Part shown: piece by piece, positions 15,671 to 23,866 of the stretch
Position numbering within the stretch: the stretch's first letter is position 1
Layout of the letters: every line of letters starts with the position of its first letter
Source: Verrucomicrobiia bacterium
GTDB lineage: Bacteria > Verrucomicrobiota > Verrucomicrobiia > Verrucomicrobiales > Akkermansiaceae
Assembly (NCBI GenBank): GCA_947462875.1
Contig: CANHQJ010000010.1
Coordinates: 1 to 64,000 of the forward strand
Direction of reading: 5' to 3'
Length of the DNA: 64,000 nucleotides
Made by a program: the position numbers and the translations under genes
Notes under the pieces: generated by a model
Told to the model about the DNA's origin: nothing
Databases searched by the model: none
The model's input: only the letters and a program-made list of their open reading frames with translations

Positions 15671-17451
15671 AGATCGCACGACATTGGTGGGCGCGTTCGC
15701 TGCTCGCGGCTTGGCTGATCTTGTCCGCCCATGGCGCGGAGGTGCGGGTGACGCTGGATGCGAACCGCATCGCTACGGGGGAAGCGGCGAATTTCACGAT
15801 TCAAGTCAGTGGTGGAAGAGCGGAGCAACCGGTCATCGCGGCGGTGCCGAATTTGATCGTCGATTTCCAGGGAAAAAACCAGATGATCTCCATCGTCAAT
15901 GGGGTGACCACTCAGATCGTATCTTTTTCCTACACCGTAGGTTCTCAAGTAGCGGGTGAATACACGATCCCCCCGGTTGTGGTGAAAGTCGATGGACAGG
16001 AGTTGCAAACGAAGCCGCAACAACTCGTGGTGTTCGACGATGGCAGTGGCAAAACGACGCCCGATGCACCAACTGAGGACCCCAATCGTTTCGGCACGAT
16101 GTCGGTCGAGCTGGCGATTCCCGAGCGCACGGAAATTTACCTCGGTGAAATCGCGCCCGTGCGGATTCAGGCGTTTTTGCCGATGGATGCGCAAATTCAA
16201 CTGCGCAGCATCATCCAACCGGAAAACGGCGCGTTCACGCTGCACAATGTCAGCGATCAGCCGCAGCAAAGTGTCGAAGTCAAGGACGGCAAACAGTATC
16301 GCACGCTCACCTGGTTCGGCGGCATATCCGCGACCAAGGCGGGGACGCAGTCGGTCAATCTCTCGGTCAAAGCGATGGTGGCCTTGCCGGATCGTTCGAA
16401 GCCCGTACTGCGCCCGCGCCTTGGCGATCCGAATGATCCGTTTCGCCATGCCTTTGGCCGCGGCGCGCAGGTGAGATATACGGAAAACGATGTCACTTTG
16501 CGCAGCGCCGACATGCCGCTCACCGTGCGTGCCTTGCCGGAGGAGGGAAAACCCGCCAACTTCTCCGGCGCGGTGGGCGAGTTCGCGTTCGATGCGTTGG
16601 AGATTCCCGCGCAGTGGAAAACCGGCGAGCCGCAGCGGGTGGCCCTGCGCATCAAGGGCAGCGGGAACTTTGCCACCATGAAGGCCCCCGAGCTGAGCCC
16701 GGCGGACTTGTGGAAATGGTATCCGGGACAGGATCAATTCACGCCGGGAGACATCGCCTCTTTTTCGGGCAGCAAGGTGTTTCAATACAATGCCATCGCC
16801 CGGCGCAATGGCGAATACGATGTGGCTTTCGCCCTCAGTTATTTCGACCCGAAACAAGCGAAGTATCTCACGATTGCTTCCGATGGGAAACGCGTTTCCA
16901 TCAGCGGTGACGCCATGCAAGAGGAAAAGGCTCCGACGACAGAAGTCGCCGCGCCCGCGTCGATGGAAGAAACGCCGGGTCTGATGCCTTTGCGGAAACG
17001 CAATGATCGCGCCGCATTTTTTGCGGGTTTTGCGGGACGCGTGAATCCTTTTTTGTTAGGTGGAATCGCCTTGTTCTTCTCCGCCCTGGCTCCTGCCGCA
17101 GCATGGTGGCGGAGGCGTTTGCAAGATCCCCTTTTGCGCGAGCGGCAACAGCGCAAAAAAGACATCGCGCAGGCGCTCGCCGAGGCGCAGCAGCATGTGC
17201 GCGCAGAATCCGCTGCGCTATACTGGGAGTCGGCTCGACGCGCCCTCCAGATCCAGTTGGCCGCGCAATGGCGGGTGAAAGCACATGCCATTTCGCTGCA
17301 CGATGTGGCCAAAAACTGTGGCGCTGATTCTCCAGTCACCGCATTTTTTCGCGAGGCGGATCGCTGGTCTTATGCTTCAACCGCGCAAGAAGCGGACTGG
17401 TCGCGTTGGCAATCTCTTCATCAACAAGCTCTGCAATCGATCGATTCATGA
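15664..17451 (+). CDS. batD: BatD-like oxygen-tolerance protein (595 aa)
   Basis: Signal peptide (about residues 1-24), then repeated immunoglobulin-like beta domains (EVRVTLDANRIATGEAANFTI is the typical BatD start). One transmembrane helix lies near 455-475 (NPFLLGGIALFFSALAPAAAWW), followed by a cytoplasmic helical tail. This is the standard BatD design: a large periplasmic part anchored near the C-terminus. It overlaps the BatB-BatC gene by seven bases and the BatE gene by four. Confidence 0.87.
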   Translation: MVEIARHWWARSLLAAWLILSAHGAEVRVTLDANRIATGEAANFTIQVSGGRAEQPVIAAVPNLIVDFQGKNQMISIVNGVTTQIVSFSYTVGSQVAGEYTIPPVVVKVDGQELQTKPQQLVVFDDGSGKTTPDAPTEDPNRFGTMSVELAIPERTEIYLGEIAPVRIQAFLPMDAQIQLRSIIQPENGAFTLHNVSDQPQQSVEVKDGKQYRTLTWFGGISATKAGTQSVNLSVKAMVALPDRSKPVLRPRLGDPNDPFRHAFGRGAQVRYTENDVTLRSADMPLTVRALPEEGKPANFSGAVGEFAFDALEIPAQWKTGEPQRVALRIKGSGNFATMKAPELSPADLWKWYPGQDQFTPGDIASFSGSKVFQYNAIARRNGEYDVAFALSYFDPKQAKYLTIASDGKRVSISGDAMQEEKAPTTEVAAPASMEETPGLMPLRKRNDRAAFFAGFAGRVNPFLLGGIALFFSALAPAAAWWRRRLQDPLLRERQQRKKDIAQALAEAQQHVRAESAALYWESARRALQIQLAAQWRVKAHAISLHDVAKNCGADSPVTAFFREADRWSYASTAQEADWSRWQSLHQQALQSIDS

Positions 17452-18182
17452 AAGCTTTTCTCATCCTATGGTTCGCGCTGACGCTACTGGCACAGGCTGG
17501 TGCCCCTCCTTTCGTACTTGCGCAATGGTCTGCGGAGAAAGGTGATTGGGAGCAGGCGATTTCCAGTTATTCCGCAGCGTTGCAATACGAAGGACCGAGT
17601 GCCAGCGTCTATTACAATCTCGGCTTCTGCCATCAACAAACCGGTGATGCGGGGCGCGCGGTGCTCGCCTATGAGCGCTGCCTTGCACTGAGTCCCCGCG
17701 CGGCGGATGCTCAAAACAATCTGACCATGCTGCGCAAGGAATTGTCACTGCCCGATGCGAAGATCCGGGCCCGTGATCTGCCCGCATGGATCGCGTGGAT
17801 CAGTCGGGATGAATGGTTCCTTGTTTTTCTAACAGCAAGCGTCCTTCTCGTTGCTTTGTTCTGGTGCGCTTGGCTGTCATCGCGTCGCAATGCGAGATTC
17901 CTGTGTTTTGCGGCATCGGCATTCGCCTGTACGGTGATGGCGGGTTCGGCATGGGTGATGAAACAGCGCGAATCGGAGGACCTCCTGGCTGTAGTGCTGG
18001 CGGCCGATCAATCGCTCCAGCTATCGCCTTTTCCGACCTCGGAGAAAGTGACCTCATGCCCTGCAGGCTCCGTGGTGAGCTTGGAGCAAGAGCACGGAGA
18101 TTACGTCTTCGCCGAGCTCACACCGGGCAACACGCGCGGGTGGCTGCGCAAGGATTCGTTGGAGAAAATCGCGCCGCGCTGA
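17448..18182 (+). CDS. batE: BatE-like TPR/SH3 membrane protein
   Basis: 244 residues from the ATG at 17448, which overlaps the batD stop. A signal sequence is followed by two TPR motifs (about 20-95), two transmembrane helices at about 120-142 and 150-168, and a C-terminal bacterial SH3-like domain (about 185-240, VSLEQEHGDYVFAELTPG). This is the last gene of the Bat operon. Its TGA abuts the stop codon of the convergent phosphatase gene with no base between them, leaving no room for a separate terminator. Confidence 0.83.
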   Translation: MKAFLILWFALTLLAQAGAPPFVLAQWSAEKGDWEQAISSYSAALQYEGPSASVYYNLGFCHQQTGDAGRAVLAYERCLALSPRAADAQNNLTMLRKELSLPDAKIRARDLPAWIAWISRDEWFLVFLTASVLLVALFWCAWLSSRRNARFLCFAASAFACTVMAGSAWVMKQRESEDLLAVVLAADQSLQLSPFPTSEKVTSCPAGSVVSLEQEHGDYVFAELTPGNTRGWLRKDSLEKIAPR

Positions 18183-19913
18183 CTATTGCCGCTTCGGATA
18201 GGTGGCCTCATCGAAGACCTTGCCATCGGCGGTCTTTGCCTCGCAGTGGAATTGGTCCTGCTGAAGTGTGACGCGGAAGAGGTGATTCAGGTTGGCCTGC
18301 TTGGCGACCCACGGGCGTTTTAGCAGATCTTTCGGCTGAACGGGCCGTACAGCAGCCCCCCAGGCGCCGTCGCCGAGATAGGGGATGCCGTTGGCGTCGT
18401 CACGTTTGCCCGCGGTGAGCGGCCAGGTGCGTTTGTAGGTGTGATGATCATGCTCGAATACGGCATCCACCCCCTGCGTTTCAAACAGCGGACACCACTT
18501 CTGCTGGATATCCACGGCATCCTCTTTCACGCCCGTGCCCCACGCGGGTCGATGATAGGCGGCGAAAACAAAAGGAACCTTGCGACGCTCGGCAGCGGAG
18601 CTTTGCAAGAATTTCACTTGCTCGGAAATGCGCTGGGTGTGTCCTGAGTCTAACAAAATCAAACTCAGGTAGTTGCCGAAATCGAGGTTGTAGTAGGAAA
18701 TCGCCCGACCATCGCGCTGACCCATGCGGAACAAGCTGTAGAACTGCGTCGATTTTTCCGGACCGGGGGTGTTTTTTTCGGGAAAAAATCCGGTGCCCAC
18801 CACTTCATGATTGCCCATGCCGATGACCATGGGAATCAGCCGTCCATCGGGGGCCTTGGCGTTTTGCACCCAGGAGTCGATCCAGTCGTACCAGCGCTCG
18901 ACGATGCTGTCATTCGCGTAGGCGAGGTCGCCGATCAGCGCGGCGAACAGCGGGTCCTCGGCTCCCGCGCGTTTGTTCATGGCATCGAGCAGACTACGGC
19001 CGTGATACATGTCGCCGCCGATGACAAAATGCATGGGGCGAAATGTTTCCGGCGCGGTCTGCATCAGATGCGGACCGTTGAGGCTTTGATCGGCTTGATT
19101 GCGGATGGTGAACTCGTAGCGCGTATCGCCTCTGAGTCCTGTGAGAGATGCAGCGTGAACCTTGCTGTCGCTGGTGGCAAAAGCGTGTGACTTCGTGTCC
19201 ATCCACGTCCACTCGGCTTGCCCGGCGATACGATAGCCCAGCGAGTAGGTCCTGGCCGCGGAGGCGGGCGCTTTGGCGATTTCCGGGTATGCCGTTTTCC
19301 ACTCGGCTTCCGGAGCTTTCTTGGCGAGGTATTGCCAGGTGTCCTGGCGTTTGATCAGAGGCGTCGATTTTTTCCCTTGAATCGTCAAACTAAGATCAAA
19401 CGAAAGATCGCTGCTATCGGCCTTGTCGTTGATCACCTGCGCGCTGACGATGGAGCCTTCCTTGAGCAGTGCGGCTGCTTTTCCGAGCGGGAAACGCTCC
19501 CACTTGGTCGCCTCGTGCGATCCCTGGGACTGGATCTTGTCATCGCTGCCGGTGCAGTTCTTCCGCAGCACCTCTTTGCCATCGATGAACAGCACGAAGC
19601 CGTCATCATACAATACATCCGCCACCAAGGCATCCTGCTCCTCCGCCTGCCCGCTCCAGGTGATTTTTTTGCGCAGAGCGATGTTCACATAGCGATCTTT
19701 CATCTGCGACAAAACGGTGCCGTCATCACCATCGCCATAGCCGAATCCTGCTTGTCCCACCGCCCACACGCCTTCGATCGTGTTTGGCGTGCCCCGATCC
19801 ACCCAGCGGATCTCCGCTTCGTGGCAGGGATCGTGATACCACTGTACGAATGGCCCGTGATCAACAGCGGCGGCGAGGCTGATGAGTGAGAAATACAAGG
19901 GGTAACGGAGCAT
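18183..19913 (-). CDS. Secreted purple-acid-phosphatase-like metallophosphoesterase
   Basis: 576 residues with a signal peptide. The N-terminal half contains a fibronectin-III-like segment (about 225-275). The catalytic domain follows with the dimetal motifs in order: GGDMYHGRS (about 298), GDLAYAND (about 329), GNHEVVG (about 367), AAYHRPAW (about 455) and EHDHHTYKRT (about 490). These match the GDx, GDxxY, GNHE, xxxH and GHxH blocks of purple acid phosphatases. It should hydrolyse phosphate esters in the periplasm or outside the cell. The 236 bases upstream (19914-20149) show no gene. Confidence 0.85.
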   Translation of the reverse strand: MLRYPLYFSLISLAAAVDHGPFVQWYHDPCHEAEIRWVDRGTPNTIEGVWAVGQAGFGYGDGDDGTVLSQMKDRYVNIALRKKITWSGQAEEQDALVADVLYDDGFVLFIDGKEVLRKNCTGSDDKIQSQGSHEATKWERFPLGKAAALLKEGSIVSAQVINDKADSSDLSFDLSLTIQGKKSTPLIKRQDTWQYLAKKAPEAEWKTAYPEIAKAPASAARTYSLGYRIAGQAEWTWMDTKSHAFATSDSKVHAASLTGLRGDTRYEFTIRNQADQSLNGPHLMQTAPETFRPMHFVIGGDMYHGRSLLDAMNKRAGAEDPLFAALIGDLAYANDSIVERWYDWIDSWVQNAKAPDGRLIPMVIGMGNHEVVGTGFFPEKNTPGPEKSTQFYSLFRMGQRDGRAISYYNLDFGNYLSLILLDSGHTQRISEQVKFLQSSAAERRKVPFVFAAYHRPAWGTGVKEDAVDIQQKWCPLFETQGVDAVFEHDHHTYKRTWPLTAGKRDDANGIPYLGDGAWGAAVRPVQPKDLLKRPWVAKQANLNHLFRVTLQQDQFHCEAKTADGKVFDEATYPKRQ

Positions 19914-20149
19914 GAATGAGATTCACACCGGGGAGAAAAAATGCAAGGGGGAAATCAGCTTGATCACTGTCGATTCAATGACGATGCCAAATGACGGAAC
20001 TGCCGGCTTGCGTATGATTCAGTGACTTCAGCATATCAACGTTTTGCCATATCCGTCATTTATGGCGACGTGGCGTTTTCCGATGAATGAGTCATTGCTC
20101 CAGCATTTTTGCGAGTGGGAGCAGCGGTTCCGATCAGTGGACGATCGCT

Positions 20150-20917
20150 TCACAACTCCCACCAGCCGCAGGTTTCATCCTGCGATGCGCAGTTCACCGC
20201 TACGTGCGTGAGGCCTTTGCCGGTGAGGACTTGCTGCATCGCGCGCGTGGCGATTTGGCGGCAGTTGCAGTCGCTGCTGAGGTGGCCGAGCACGACGTGC
20301 CGCAGTGCCGCGTGGCTGATGTTTTCTAACAACTCGGCAGCCTGTCGGTTCGACAAATGCCCGTGCCGCGAGCTGATGCGTTGTTTGATCGACCACGGGC
20401 GCTTGGTGTCGGCGGCGAGCAGTTCGTCGTCGTAATTCGCCTCCAGATACAGCCCGTGCATGCCCTGCAAGTGCTGGGTGACGCTGTGGGTGACGTGGCC
20501 GGCATCGCTGATCAGTCCGAGACTTTTTTCCGCGCTGCGCAGCACGTAGCCGACGGGATCGACGGCGTCGTGGAGGATGGAAAAACTCTGCACCGTGAGA
20601 TCGCCGATGGGAAAGGCCTGACCGGCCTCGAAGGTGTGCCACGTCGCCTGGATGCCGGATTCGCGCAGCACGTGAGCGGTGGCGCTGGTGGCGTAGAGAG
20701 GGATGTTGCGTTGCTTCAGCAGGGTTTTCAAGCCGCGCACGTGATCGCCGTGTTCGTGCGTGAGCAGGATCGCATCGATGGCATCCGCGCCCAGCGACTG
20801 CGCGCGCGCGAGCAACTGCTTGGCGCTCAGGCCGGCATCGACGAGGACGGTGGTGTGGGCGGATTTTGCGAGAGTGGCATTGCCACTGCTGCCGCTGCCA
20901 AGAATTGCGAATTGCAC
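20150..20917 (-). CDS. MBL-fold metallohydrolase, YycJ-like
   Basis: A metallo-beta-lactamase-fold protein with the metal-binding THEHGDH motif and later His/Asp ligands (DAGHVTH, LGHLSSDC). The opening VQFAILGSGSSGNATL is the family's usual N-terminus. I therefore start at the GTG at 20917 (255 aa) rather than at a TTG at 20986, which would add an unrelated leader. Relatives include Bacillus YycJ, linked to cell division and DNA repair; the substrate is not defined. It is divergent from the M50 protease gene, whose start is only 100 bases away. Confidence 0.82.
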   Translation of the reverse strand: MQFAILGSGSSGNATLAKSAHTTVLVDAGLSAKQLLARAQSLGADAIDAILLTHEHGDHVRGLKTLLKQRNIPLYATSATAHVLRESGIQATWHTFEAGQAFPIGDLTVQSFSILHDAVDPVGYVLRSAEKSLGLISDAGHVTHSVTQHLQGMHGLYLEANYDDELLAADTKRPWSIKQRISSRHGHLSNRQAAELLENISHAALRHVVLGHLSSDCNCRQIATRAMQQVLTGKGLTHVAVNCASQDETCGWWEL

Positions 20918-21016
20918 GGCCGAACCATGCCTGAGGAGGGGGGTACAGGTCAAGTGCCGCGATGAATCCGCAACACATCCTTGCAATCTTGGGCATTTCC
21001 GCCATGGTTCGGGGAG

Positions 21017-21655
21017 ATGATACGTTTTACTTTATTTGGCATTCCTGTTGAAATCCAACCGTGGTTTTGGGTGATTCTCGCATTGCTCGGATCAAGTTTC
21101 GGACAGGTCGGTGGCACGGCGAACGAGGCGCTCTCCGTGGCGCTTTTTGTGATTGCCGGGGCGATTTCGATTTTAGTGCACGAACTCGGTCATGCGGTCA
21201 CGGGACAAATGTTCAAGGCCCGTCCGTTCATCGTATTGCATGGTTTCGGCGGCTTCGCGGCATTTCCCGGTGCGCGATTCACGCGCATGCAGAGTTTTGT
21301 CGTCACGGCGGCAGGGCCATTGGTGCAGCTGATTCTCGGCGCCATCGTTCTGGCGGCGTGGTTCTTCCTGCCGGATCTGTCGGAGGCGTTCCGCAGTTTT
21401 GTGATGGATCTGGCGATTGTCAGTCTTTTCTGGGCCCTGCTGAATTTGATCCCTGTCTTTCCGCTCGATGGCGGGCAGATGATGGCGGCCGCGCTGGGCC
21501 CGCAACGCCGGAAACTTTGTTTGCAGTTGAGCATTGCCGTCGCGGTGACGGCATCGGCAGCCCTGTTGTTGCTGAAAATCGGATTCATGATGCCGATTTT
21601 CATGCTCTACTTCGCCTATCAGAATTTCCAGGAGCTGAAAGAGACACATCGCTGA
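21017..21655 (+). CDS. M50-family site-2-type membrane metalloprotease
   Basis: 212 residues, nearly all membrane-embedded, with the zinc motif HELGH in the second helix (ILVHELGHAVTG, about residue 57) and the third ligand motif PLDGG near the C-terminal third (IPVFPLDGGQMM). This is the rhomboid-like small M50 group that cuts membrane proteins within the bilayer. The ATG at 21017 has GGGGAG just before it and starts at IRFTLFGIPV, typical of the family. Target unknown. Confidence 0.87.
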   Translation: MIRFTLFGIPVEIQPWFWVILALLGSSFGQVGGTANEALSVALFVIAGAISILVHELGHAVTGQMFKARPFIVLHGFGGFAAFPGARFTRMQSFVVTAAGPLVQLILGAIVLAAWFFLPDLSEAFRSFVMDLAIVSLFWALLNLIPVFPLDGGQMMAAALGPQRRKLCLQLSIAVAVTASAALLLLKIGFMMPIFMLYFAYQNFQELKETHR

Positions 21656-21658
21656 TGG

Positions 21659-22408
21659 TTAGAAAAACAGCAGACGTGTGCCCGCGATCACGGAAAACGC
21701 GATCACCAGTGACTCGAACCAGCGCTGCGGCACGCGCTTGACGAGAAATTTCCCGGCAATCACTCCCAGCCACACGCCGGGCACAAGCAGGAGATTGATT
21801 TTGAGTGTTTGCCAGGTGATCAAATCCAACTGCACCGTCATCGGCACCTTGATCAGATTGATCAGCAGAAAAAACCGCGCACTGATGCCGATGAGCTCCA
21901 TTTTCGGGATGCGACGCGATAGCAAAAACAACTGGATCACCGGTCCTGCGGCATTGGCAATCATCGTCGCCATGCCGCCGGTGATGCCCGCCGTCACGCC
22001 GAAGGCCCGTGAATCGGCGATGCGATGAAACAGCGGTTGATTCCACAGACGCAGCGCCTGCACCGCGACCATCAGCAGGACCGAGAGCCCGATGCCGTGA
22101 CGCGCTTGTCCGTCATCGATGCTCGCCAGGATCGCATAACCGATCGCCAAGCCGATCAACGTCGGCAGCAATAATTTCCAGACCGGTTTCCACGAACCAT
22201 GTTCGCGAAAGGCCGGATAGACCGTGAGATCGGCGATGATGAGCAGCGGCAGCACCAGTCCCACCGAGGTTTTCGCGCCAAACAAATCCGCGAACAGCAG
22301 AACCGAAATGAGCGAGATCCCCGTGAAGCCGGTCTTGGATAGCCCCACGCACAGGGCACCGCAGAGTGCCATGGTCCATGCCGCCGGACTATCGAGCACC
22401 ATGTTCAC
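21659..22408 (-). CDS. TSUP (TauE/SafE) family membrane transporter
   Basis: 249 residues with about seven to eight membrane helices. The paired motifs GLSKTGFTG (first half) and TAGITGGMATMIANAAGP (second half) are the inverted-repeat signature of the sulfite/sulfonate exporter family. Export of sulfite or organosulfur compounds would suit a sulfatase-rich genome, but substrate cannot be told from sequence. The start overlaps the EVE gene's stop by four bases, so the two are co-transcribed. Confidence 0.88.
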   Translation of the reverse strand: MNMVLDSPAAWTMALCGALCVGLSKTGFTGISLISVLLFADLFGAKTSVGLVLPLLIIADLTVYPAFREHGSWKPVWKLLLPTLIGLAIGYAILASIDDGQARHGIGLSVLLMVAVQALRLWNQPLFHRIADSRAFGVTAGITGGMATMIANAAGPVIQLFLLSRRIPKMELIGISARFFLLINLIKVPMTVQLDLITWQTLKINLLLVPGVWLGVIAGKFLVKRVPQRWFESLVIAFSVIAGTRLLFF

Positions 22409-22860
22409 CGGCCCAGTTTCACCACGAGATCAAAATGTTTTTTCACCACCGGCGTGATCGAGAGCCGCGTGCCTTTTTGCAACACCACCATGCCTTCCAG
22501 CTTCGGTTCCTGCCGCAGCGCCTCCAGCGTGACCATTTGCGAAAACTCTTTCACAAACGCAAAGTCCACCAGCCACCAGCGCGGCTTCGCCTCGGTCGAT
22601 TTTTCGTCGAAATACTCCGATGCCGGGTCCCACTGCGTCGGATCAGGATACGGCTCCGATGCCACCTTCGCCACGCCCACCACACCGGGCGGTGTGGCAT
22701 TGCTGTGATAAAACAGAGCCAGATCACCGATCCGCATGTCGCGCCACATGAAATTGCGCGCCTGATAATTGCGCACGCCACTCCACGGCTCCTGCTTCAC
22801 TTTTTTCAGATCGGAAATCGAAAACACATCCGGTTCGCTCTTGATCAGCCAATGCTTCAT
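22405..22860 (-). CDS. EVE-domain protein
   Basis: 151 residues forming a single EVE (DUF55) domain: KHWLIKSEPDVFSISDLKK, WSGVRNYQARNFMW and GDLALFYHSN are the family's conserved blocks. EVE domains are PUA-related and recognise modified bases in DNA or RNA. The Met at 22860 was chosen because the family begins with MxxWLxKSEP. It is immediately upstream of the TSUP transporter gene, with a start-stop overlap. Confidence 0.9.
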   Translation of the reverse strand: MKHWLIKSEPDVFSISDLKKVKQEPWSGVRNYQARNFMWRDMRIGDLALFYHSNATPPGVVGVAKVASEPYPDPTQWDPASEYFDEKSTEAKPRWWLVDFAFVKEFSQMVTLEALRQEPKLEGMVVLQKGTRLSITPVVKKHFDLVVKLGR

Positions 22861-22910
22861 ACCGCGCGAAGCTACGACCATTTGCGACCAAGCTCAACTC
22901 ATTAAAATGA

Positions 22911-22962
22911 GGAGAAGGGATTTGCCATCCCTTGCATCACCACCACCGCGCAATCCCTTCTT
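22911..22962. repeat. Palindromic intergenic repeat, copy A (partial)
   Basis: Positions 22911-22933 read GGAGAAGGGATTTG then CCATCCCTT, a small hairpin. An outer arm at 22951-22962 (CAATCCCTTCTT) is complementary to 22913-22924. It belongs to the same family as the elements at 23706-23784 and 29336-29394, but its second half is degenerate. It fills the gap between the EVE gene and the end of the DUF1080 gene, overlapping the latter's stop. Confidence 0.6.
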
Positions 22963-23644
22963 ACTTCTTCTCCAAGGGCGCGAGCTCCACCTTGCGGAAC
23001 TCGACTTCCGAGCCCTCGGCCTGGAGCGCGATCTTTCCTTTGGTGGCGGTGGCGTTTTTGCCGTGGTTCACGAGGGTGCCGTTGACGTGGACGATGATCT
23101 CCGCGCCACGCGCCTCGATGGTCATCGTGTTCCACTCGCCGAGCGGTTTTTCGGAATCGTCGGTGAGGTTGAGGATTTGGCGGGCATCGGGCTGGTCGCC
23201 GCCGAATTTCTGGCCCTCCTTGCGCGGGCGGCGTTTTTCCATCTCCGGCACCTCGATGTTTTCCTGGATGCACCAGAAATCCCCCGCGCTCTTGTGCATC
23301 ATCTGCACTTCGATGGATTGCGGAAACATTTTGTAGAGCGCGCGCGGCTTGGACGCGTGAACGAGCACGCCGCAGTTGCCGGGCTTCGCTGGAAATCGAT
23401 ATTCGACCGTGAGCTTGTAATCGCAATATTCCTTTTCCGTGATCAAATGCCCCAGCGGCGTTCCCAGCGAGACCAACATGCCATCGCGGACGATGAAGCT
23501 GGGGCTGATGTCTTTTTTCTGATCCGCAGCGGGAACATCGGCAACCCAGCCATCGAGGTTCTTGCCGTTGAAAAGGAAAATTGGTTCAGCGGCAAACAGC
23601 AGGCTGTGAGAAAGCGCGAGGATCGTCAGAGTTGATTTGAGCAT
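22961..23644 (-). CDS. Secreted DUF1080 (3-keto-disaccharide hydrolase-like) protein
   Basis: 227 residues from the ATG at 23644, with a signal peptide (LTILALSHSLLFAA) and then a single DUF1080 domain: LFNGKNLDGW, PGNCGVLVHASKP and WNTMTIEARGAEIIVHVNG are its conserved blocks. The fold is a concanavalin-like jelly roll. Characterised relatives act on 3-keto-glycosides, and the family is greatly expanded in Verrucomicrobiota and Planctomycetota. It is probably a periplasmic carbohydrate-active protein. No operon partner is evident, and repeat elements lie on both sides. Confidence 0.85.
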   Translation of the reverse strand: MLKSTLTILALSHSLLFAAEPIFLFNGKNLDGWVADVPAADQKKDISPSFIVRDGMLVSLGTPLGHLITEKEYCDYKLTVEYRFPAKPGNCGVLVHASKPRALYKMFPQSIEVQMMHKSAGDFWCIQENIEVPEMEKRRPRKEGQKFGGDQPDARQILNLTDDSEKPLGEWNTMTIEARGAEIIVHVNGTLVNHGKNATATKGKIALQAEGSEVEFRKVELAPLEKK

Positions 23645-23705
23645 GCCCCCACTCTGGCGGCGGATCGGGAGATGACAAATCAAAATTTTCGGGCATTTTT
23701 TCTAT

Positions 23706-23784
23706 GGAGAAGGGATTTGTAATCCCTCATTCTTTTTGCATAAGAAAAGCATAAGAAAAATCAGGGATGACAAATCCCTGCTCC
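23706..23784. repeat. Palindromic intergenic repeat, copy B
   Basis: Two 22-base units face each other. The first (23706-23727) reads GGAGAAGGGATTTG then TAATCCCT. The second (23763-23784), read on the opposite strand, differs from it at two positions. Each unit is itself a hairpin (AGGGATT/AATCCCT), so the whole is a hairpin pair separated by 35 AT-rich bases. It lies 83 bases upstream of the RND operon in a gap without genes. The layout recalls REP/BIME elements; no RAYT transposase is in the window. Confidence 0.75.
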
Positions 23785-23866
23785 GTAGCTTCCTGAACAA
23801 ATCTTAAGGAATGAGGCATCGCTTGGAGCGGGCAGGTGGGCTAGAAATTCGGCTTCGTACTAACGC

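Noticed and set aside
15514-16920. Minus-strand open frame (468 codons) opposite batD
   Set aside because: No recognisable protein features; batD on the plus strand has signal peptide, beta domains and operon context.
20932-20942. Purine-rich GAGGAGGGGGG considered as ribosome-binding site of the MBL gene
   Set aside because: It is on the plus strand, so it cannot serve the minus-strand gene; it is also too far from the M50 start.
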